Positions 63,196 to 64,000 of a stretch of 64,000 nt of DNA are shown here, piece by piece (within the stretch, counting starts at the first letter, position 1; the number at the start of each line of letters is the position of its first letter). A program made the position numbers and the translations under genes. The notes beneath the pieces were generated by a model. That model saw only the letters and a list, made by a program, of their open reading frames with translations, was not told the origin of the DNA and did not search any database. Source of the DNA: Chitinophagaceae bacterium (GTDB lineage: Bacteria > Bacteroidota > Bacteroidia > Chitinophagales > Chitinophagaceae); assembly GCA_016713085.1 (NCBI GenBank), contig JADJPV010000001.1, forward strand, positions 496,001-560,000, written 5' to 3'.

Positions 63196-64000
63196 TTATA
63201 AACTTGTAATTATCTTCTTTAAATCTGTCATCGGAATACTCTTCACAACGCCCTTTCCAATCTTTTCCAGCAACACATAATTCATTTCACTCTTCACTTT
63301 CTTTTTATCTTTTTGCAGAATGTCAAATGCTTTTGTTTTATCAAACTCAGCATAAGTTGGTAATCCATATTTGCTCAATAAGTCAGTTACCTTTTCTGTT
63401 TGTTTAAAGCCGTTGAGCTGTTCAGAAATATGACAGGCATAAGTCATCCCGATAGAAATGGCCTGACCATGTGACAACTCATACATATTCTCAATAGCAT
63501 GTCCTAAGGTATGACCAAAGTTCAATAGTTTTCTGTCGCCGCTTTCAAATTCATCCTGCTGCACCACTTTGGTTTTAATCAGGGCATTGCGTTTGATCAA
63601 TTCTGCAACCAGGTTCTTTTTACTCTGGTAGTTTTTTAATGAATTTGCTTCCAGCAGTTTGAACATCGCTGCATCTTTAATACAGGCATGTTTAATAATT
63701 TCAGCAAACCCATTTTCCCATTCACTTTGCGGAAGTGTTTTCAGGAAAGCCATATCATGCAGAATAAACGAAGGCTGACGGATAATGCCCACCATGTTTT
63801 TATACACTCCTACATCAATTCCATTCTTTCCTCCAATACTTGCATCAACCATTGCAAGAACAGTCGTTGGAATAAACCCAAACTTAATTCCACGCATGTA
63901 TACCGATGCAACATAACCTGTGAGATCAGTAATTACACCGCCGCCAACACCAACCAAAGTTGATTTACGGTCGGCACCCATTTCAATCAGCTCTTCAATA
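63196..64000 (-). CDS. aroB: 3-dehydroquinate synthase, 5' part outside window
   Basis: About 268 codons to the window edge; the start lies beyond. It turns DAHP into 3-dehydroquinate, the second step of the shikimate pathway, using NAD and a divalent metal. Visible: GVGGGVITDLTGYVASVYMR (NAD/substrate loop), FIPTTVLAMVDASIGGKNGI, NGFAEIIKHACIKDAAMF (metal Glu and catalytic Lys), LLNFGHTLGHAIENMYELSH (metal His) and GQAISIGMTYACHISEQL. It heads the operon aroB, J1-like, aroA, aroC, VOC, DUF952. Confidence 0.96.
   Translation of the reverse strand, partial: IEELIEMGADRKSTLVGVGGGVITDLTGYVASVYMRGIKFGFIPTTVLAMVDASIGGKNGIDVGVYKNMVGIIRQPSFILHDMAFLKTLPQSEWENGFAEIIKHACIKDAAMFKLLEANSLKNYQSKKNLVAELIKRNALIKTKVVQQDEFESGDRKLLNFGHTLGHAIENMYELSHGQAISIGMTYACHISEQLNGFKQTEKVTDLLSKYGLPTYAEFDKTKAFDILQKDKKKVKSEMNYVLLEKIGKGVVKSIPMTDLKKIITSL

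Overview
This 64 kb window looks like a chromosome segment of a Bacteroidota bacterium, most likely of the family Chitinophagaceae. The evidence is lineage-typical families (a SprE/PorW-like type IX secretion protein, a Porin_10-type porin, a HYC_CC_PP protein, a DUF4954 protein, ATP-dependent PEP carboxykinase, a short bactofilin-linked membrane protein), promoters of the TTTG/TTTC-N20-TAnnTTTG type, and AT-rich DNA. No rRNA, tRNA or CRISPR array was recognised.

Layout. 1-5.4 kb: end of an MFS transporter, then a minus-strand metal-handling operon (porin, HYC_CC_PP protein, heavy-metal-associated (HMA) domain protein with a cysteine-rich tail, second HMA protein, outer-membrane barrel). 5.4-13.5 kb: purine nucleoside phosphorylase, lipoproteins, sucC, small envelope proteins, SprT-like protein, and an AtpZ-bactofilin operon. 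13.6-25.4 kb: sprE, a class A penicillin-binding protein, glmS, DUF4954 protein, a BRO-N protein and a metallo-beta-lactamase remnant. 25.4-33.7 kb: an oxidoreductase, a two-gene terpenoid-type operon (class II cyclase-like plus class I isoprenoid enzyme), a small beta-rich protein coupled to a TPR adenylate cyclase, citrate synthase and an LptF/LptG permease. 34-38.4 kb: a tightly coupled operon of AurF-like diiron oxygenase, KASIII, AMP-ligase and NAD-dependent reductase, reminiscent of OleA/C/D. 38.4-42.2 kb: tgt, glycosyltransferase, rsmG, response regulator. 42.2-44.7 kb: an accessory island with REP hairpins and a REP-associated transposase, bracketed by 102-bp direct repeats. 44.7-55 kb: M1 peptidase, CHAP enzyme, rsmI, purS, pssA, aminopeptidase P, pckA, deoxynucleoside kinase, trpS. 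55-64 kb: OmpA, RlpA, L,D-transpeptidase, then a shikimate operon aroB-(J1-like)-aroA-aroC-VOC-DUF952.

A global feature dominates interpretation: about 16 genes are broken by a one-base indel, mostly in short homopolymers, and most lack one base. Several are normally essential (gltA, trpS, pssA). This looks like residual sequencing error, so I report these as single reconstructed genes rather than as pseudogenes. An in-frame stop in the M1 peptidase and the decayed beta-lactamase are different in kind. Short palindromic repeats also lie inside coding sequences (aroA twice, a lipoprotein once) and are translated in frame.
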